Source: Chrysomallon squamiferum (taxonomy: Eukaryota; Mollusca; Gastropoda; Neomphalida; Peltospiridae). Taken from it: DNA of 64,000 nt. Below the pieces are notes generated by a model that was given only the letters and a program-made list of their open reading frames with translations, was not told where the DNA came from and ran no database searches. The translations under genes and the position numbers were made by a program. The DNA lies in assembly GCA_012295275.1 (NCBI GenBank), contig CM022667.1:4589708-4653707 (forward strand). The letters run 5' to 3'. Positions 43,706-47,803 of this stretch are shown piece after piece. The first letter of the stretch is position 1. Each line of letters opens with the position of its first letter.

Positions 43706-46244
43706 TTCTGTGTTGGTTTGTGTGTGTCTATATCAGTATCAAAAGTTAAGTCATATATTTAGTTAAAATTCCATGTTGTAATTTTCAAGGTTGAGGTTGC
43801 AGATCCTAAGTTCAAAATGATAAACCTTGGAGCTAGGAATATTGGTGATGACGTGAAGAAGGTTGTACCCATAGTGAACAAGAGTCTGGCTGCCATCCAG
43901 CTCAAGGTGGGGGTGTCCCGCAACACAAAGGCGCTCTCAGACTCGTACGTTCTCAGTGTCCAGCCACTGGATGGGCTGAGTCTACCTGCCAAAGGAGGAA
44001 CATCTAACGTAGAAGTCATCTTCAGACCACGATGTAGAATCCTGCAGTTCACAGAGGAGGTAGAGTTTATCTTGTTACGTACAGGAAGCAAAATGTGTTA
44101 TTGTTTGTTTTGGTTATTAAAATTTGTAGATAAATGTGTGAAGTTCTGCCATACTTTTCCATTCATGTCGTATCAGGACCATAAAATAAATTGTTAAAGA
44201 TTACAGTATATTGGTTACATTTTAAGTTTTTATGTTTTTATTTGGTTTATGGATTTTTCAGGTACACATTTATTTACTGTTAAAAGTGAAATGTATAAAC
44301 ATGCACACATGTGCAACACATAGATAACATGCATGCGCACACACACACACACAAACACACCCAAATGTAAACACAAGTATAAATAGACAGCAAATATAAA
44401 AACCATATTTGTTTATTTTCATCTGTGTCTGTATGACTGTTGGCCTGCACACACACACACACTTATATGTATATGTCTGTGTGTGTGTGTGTGAGTGCAT
44501 GTGTATGTTTGAGTGTCTGAATGAATGTTTCCGAGTGTGTTTGTGTGTTTCACTGGGTGTGTGTGTTGTGTGTTTCTAACAGTGTTAACACTGTACTACA
44601 TGTGTTTGCGTGTTGTGTGTTTCTAACACTGTACTACAGGTGTTTGTGTGTTTCTCTGTGTGTGTGTGTTGTGTGTTTCTCTGTGTGTTTCTAACAGTGT
44701 TAACACTGTACTACAGGTGTTTATGTGTTTCACTGTGTGTGTGTTGTGTGTTTCTCTGTGTTTCACTGTGTGTTTCTAACAATGTTGATATTTACATACT
44801 AAACTCTGTACTACAGGTGTTTGTGTGTTTCACTGTGTTTCTAACAATGCTGGTAGTTACTTACTAAACTGTACTACAGGTGTTTATGTGTGTGTGTGTT
44901 GTGTGTTTCTAACAGTCTTAACACTGTACTACAGGTGTTTATGTGTTTCTGTGTGTGTGTGTTGTGTGTTTCACTGTGTGTTTCTAACAGTGTTAACACT
45001 TGTACTACAGGTGTTTATGTGTTTCTCTGTGTGTGTGTGTGTTGTGTGTTTCTCTGTGTGTGTTTCACTGTGTGTTTCTAACACTGTTTACACTGTACTA
45101 CAGGTGTTTATGTGTTACTCTGTGTGTGTGTGTTGTGTGTTTCTAACAGTCTTAACACTGTACTACAGGTGTTTATGTGTTTCTCTGTGTGTGTGTGTGT
45201 GTTGTGTGTTTCACTGTGTGTTTCTAACAGTGTTAACACTGTACTACAGGTGTTTATGGAGTACTTGGGACTCAGTCAGCCACTGTTTCTGATAAAAGGT
45301 TCGTGTCTGGGTATGGAGCTCACTCTGGACATTGAGAATCTCGTGTTCGGAGCTGTCATGCTGCGCAGCAGCAGCACCCGCAAACTGGGCATGTACAACA
45401 CCGGCGACATCAACGCAAAGTAAACTTAACTGATTTCTACAGCCTCGTTTTTCTGCTCCTGTTATTAACATCATCAAAGTTCATAAAATTTTGTGATAAA
45501 AGTTAATATACTTGAGTTTTCTGTAAGATAAATACTTTCTTGTTGCAATTAAATATAAAAATAAATAAAGAATTATCTTTTTTCTCAACAATGTAAGATA
45601 ATATAATTTGACTTAAAAAGTTAATATAATAATGTATTGAAAAAAATATAAACACAAAAAATTAAATTATAAAATTAAACCAAAAAAAAATGTATAGTAT
45701 CACAGTTTGGTTATAAAAATATGCTGCAGTCTATGGATAGGTTTACCTACAAGATATTTTGATGCTAAGTGATTAAAAATAAAAAAGTTTATTTGATAAT
45801 GTTTCAGGTTCAGATGGGATGTAAAAAGGTTTGCTCCAGATTTCTCCATTACTCCAGTAGAAGGGTTCATCACTGCTGGCAAAGAAATCGTGTTTGATGT
45901 AACATTCCACCCACAGGAAGTGAGCTCCGAAATAAAATATGAAGTGAGAGATTTTATTTATTTATTTATTTATTTATTTTCTTATTTATTTGTTTGTTTG
46001 TTTGTTTGGTTGTTTAATTCATTATTTATTTATTTATTTTCTTATTAATCTATCTGTCTGTCTCTCTGTCTGTCTGTCTATTTATTTAAAGGTATTCAGC
46101 CAAAATAATGTTATTATCTCAAATTATGTTAATTTGTATGTGGAATAATTTATGTATGCTACAAAACAGGAGAAAAATTATTGTTAAAACTAAAAGTTAA
46201 ATAAAGTGTGCTAAACTGCAACATCAAACAAACAAAGCAACAAA

Positions 46245-46279
<35 letters not shown>

Positions 46280-47419
46280 ACAATCAAACAAAACAGGATT
46301 TGTTATAATGCTTACTAATTCGGATTATCATTATAATATCATTTGGAAGTTTGGTAATATTGATAGGTACTTAACTACAGACGTGACTAACCACAACAAC
46401 AAAACTGACCACATTATAATATCATATTATTCATAATATGAATTAGCAATGTTAAAATTATTAATACTTTTTTTTTTTAAACAATTTTTTCAGTTATAAT
46501 TTTCCCTTGTATATTTCAGAAACTGGAATGTTTTCTCAAAGGAGGTGAACATCCTCCGTTGATGCTGACGTTGTGCGGGTTGTGTACGCCTGCTACCGCA
46601 GCGAAGGAAGTACAGAACTTTGTTGTGAGTGTTCGACAGAAGGACATGAAGAACATTCCCATCCTGAACAAGAGTAACAGCACCTGGGAGTTGAAACCAA
46701 TCATTGATGGAGAACACTGGACCGGTCCCACTACTTTCATCATCGAAGCACTGCAGACAAAGATGTACCCAATCACGTACAAACCTGTCACCATGACGAA
46801 AGATAACAAAAAACATCACGTGAGGTTTTGATTGAGGCTTGCTTAGATAGAAGTTAATTTTTGTGGGGTTTTTTTTGGTTTCATTTTGTTGTTTGTTTGA
46901 TTTTTGTGGATATTTAGTTTATATACTAATTTATAAATTATATATATATATATATATATAGTTTAATTTGTATTTAATTTATGTATTACATTTATTAATA
47001 TATGTATATATAATGTGTTTGTGTGTGTATGTGAGTGAGTGTGTATTTGTTGTTTTTTAATTTATTTATATGAAATCTTTTTAAAATGAAAAAAAAAACA
47101 ATTCTTTTATCAGTGTCTTCTCCAAATCTTACGTCATAATCCTGTTATTTTCTTTTTTAAAATTATGTCCACTCAACAATTAAATCAATAAACCGTTTAT
47201 AAAAATATTTTAATTGATTAAATAAAATGTTTCCTGAGTAAATAGTTTCTACTGAATTTCATGTTAAAACTCCATTCAAACTCCTATCTATAAAACAGAT
47301 GTAAATTCTTTGAACTAGAAAACCTTTGAACATAGAACCTCTGAGAATTTCTTGGATGTCAGATCACTTTAATAGAAGATGCTGACTATGTGTGTATAAA
47401 GCCAATAGATAAAAAAAAA

Positions 47420-47453
<34 letters not shown>

Positions 47454-47741
47454 ACTAGGTAGAATATAAAATTTGGAAACAGAAAGATCCTTACTTACAT
47501 CAGCCTGTGTAATAATTCTGGTGTGTTACGTATTATAATTAAATTATTTTTGGTATTCCAGGGTTCCTTGTTCTTCCCTCTGCCAGATGGGCGATGTCTT
47601 CTGTTCTATCTGACTGGTATTGCTGAACATCCGAAGGCTGCAGACAAAATCACACGCGACATTCCATGTAAAACATCCTTCACTGAAGTGCTGCCTGTGA
47701 AAAACTGGCTCAAGAAACAACAGAGGTATCTTGTTCTAATT

Positions 47742-47803
<62 letters not shown>

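Noticed and set aside
44610-45423. Cys/Val/Phe-rich open frames up to 155 codons
   Set aside because: They read through the acceptor minisatellite before w65. Only 45250-45419 is conserved coding.
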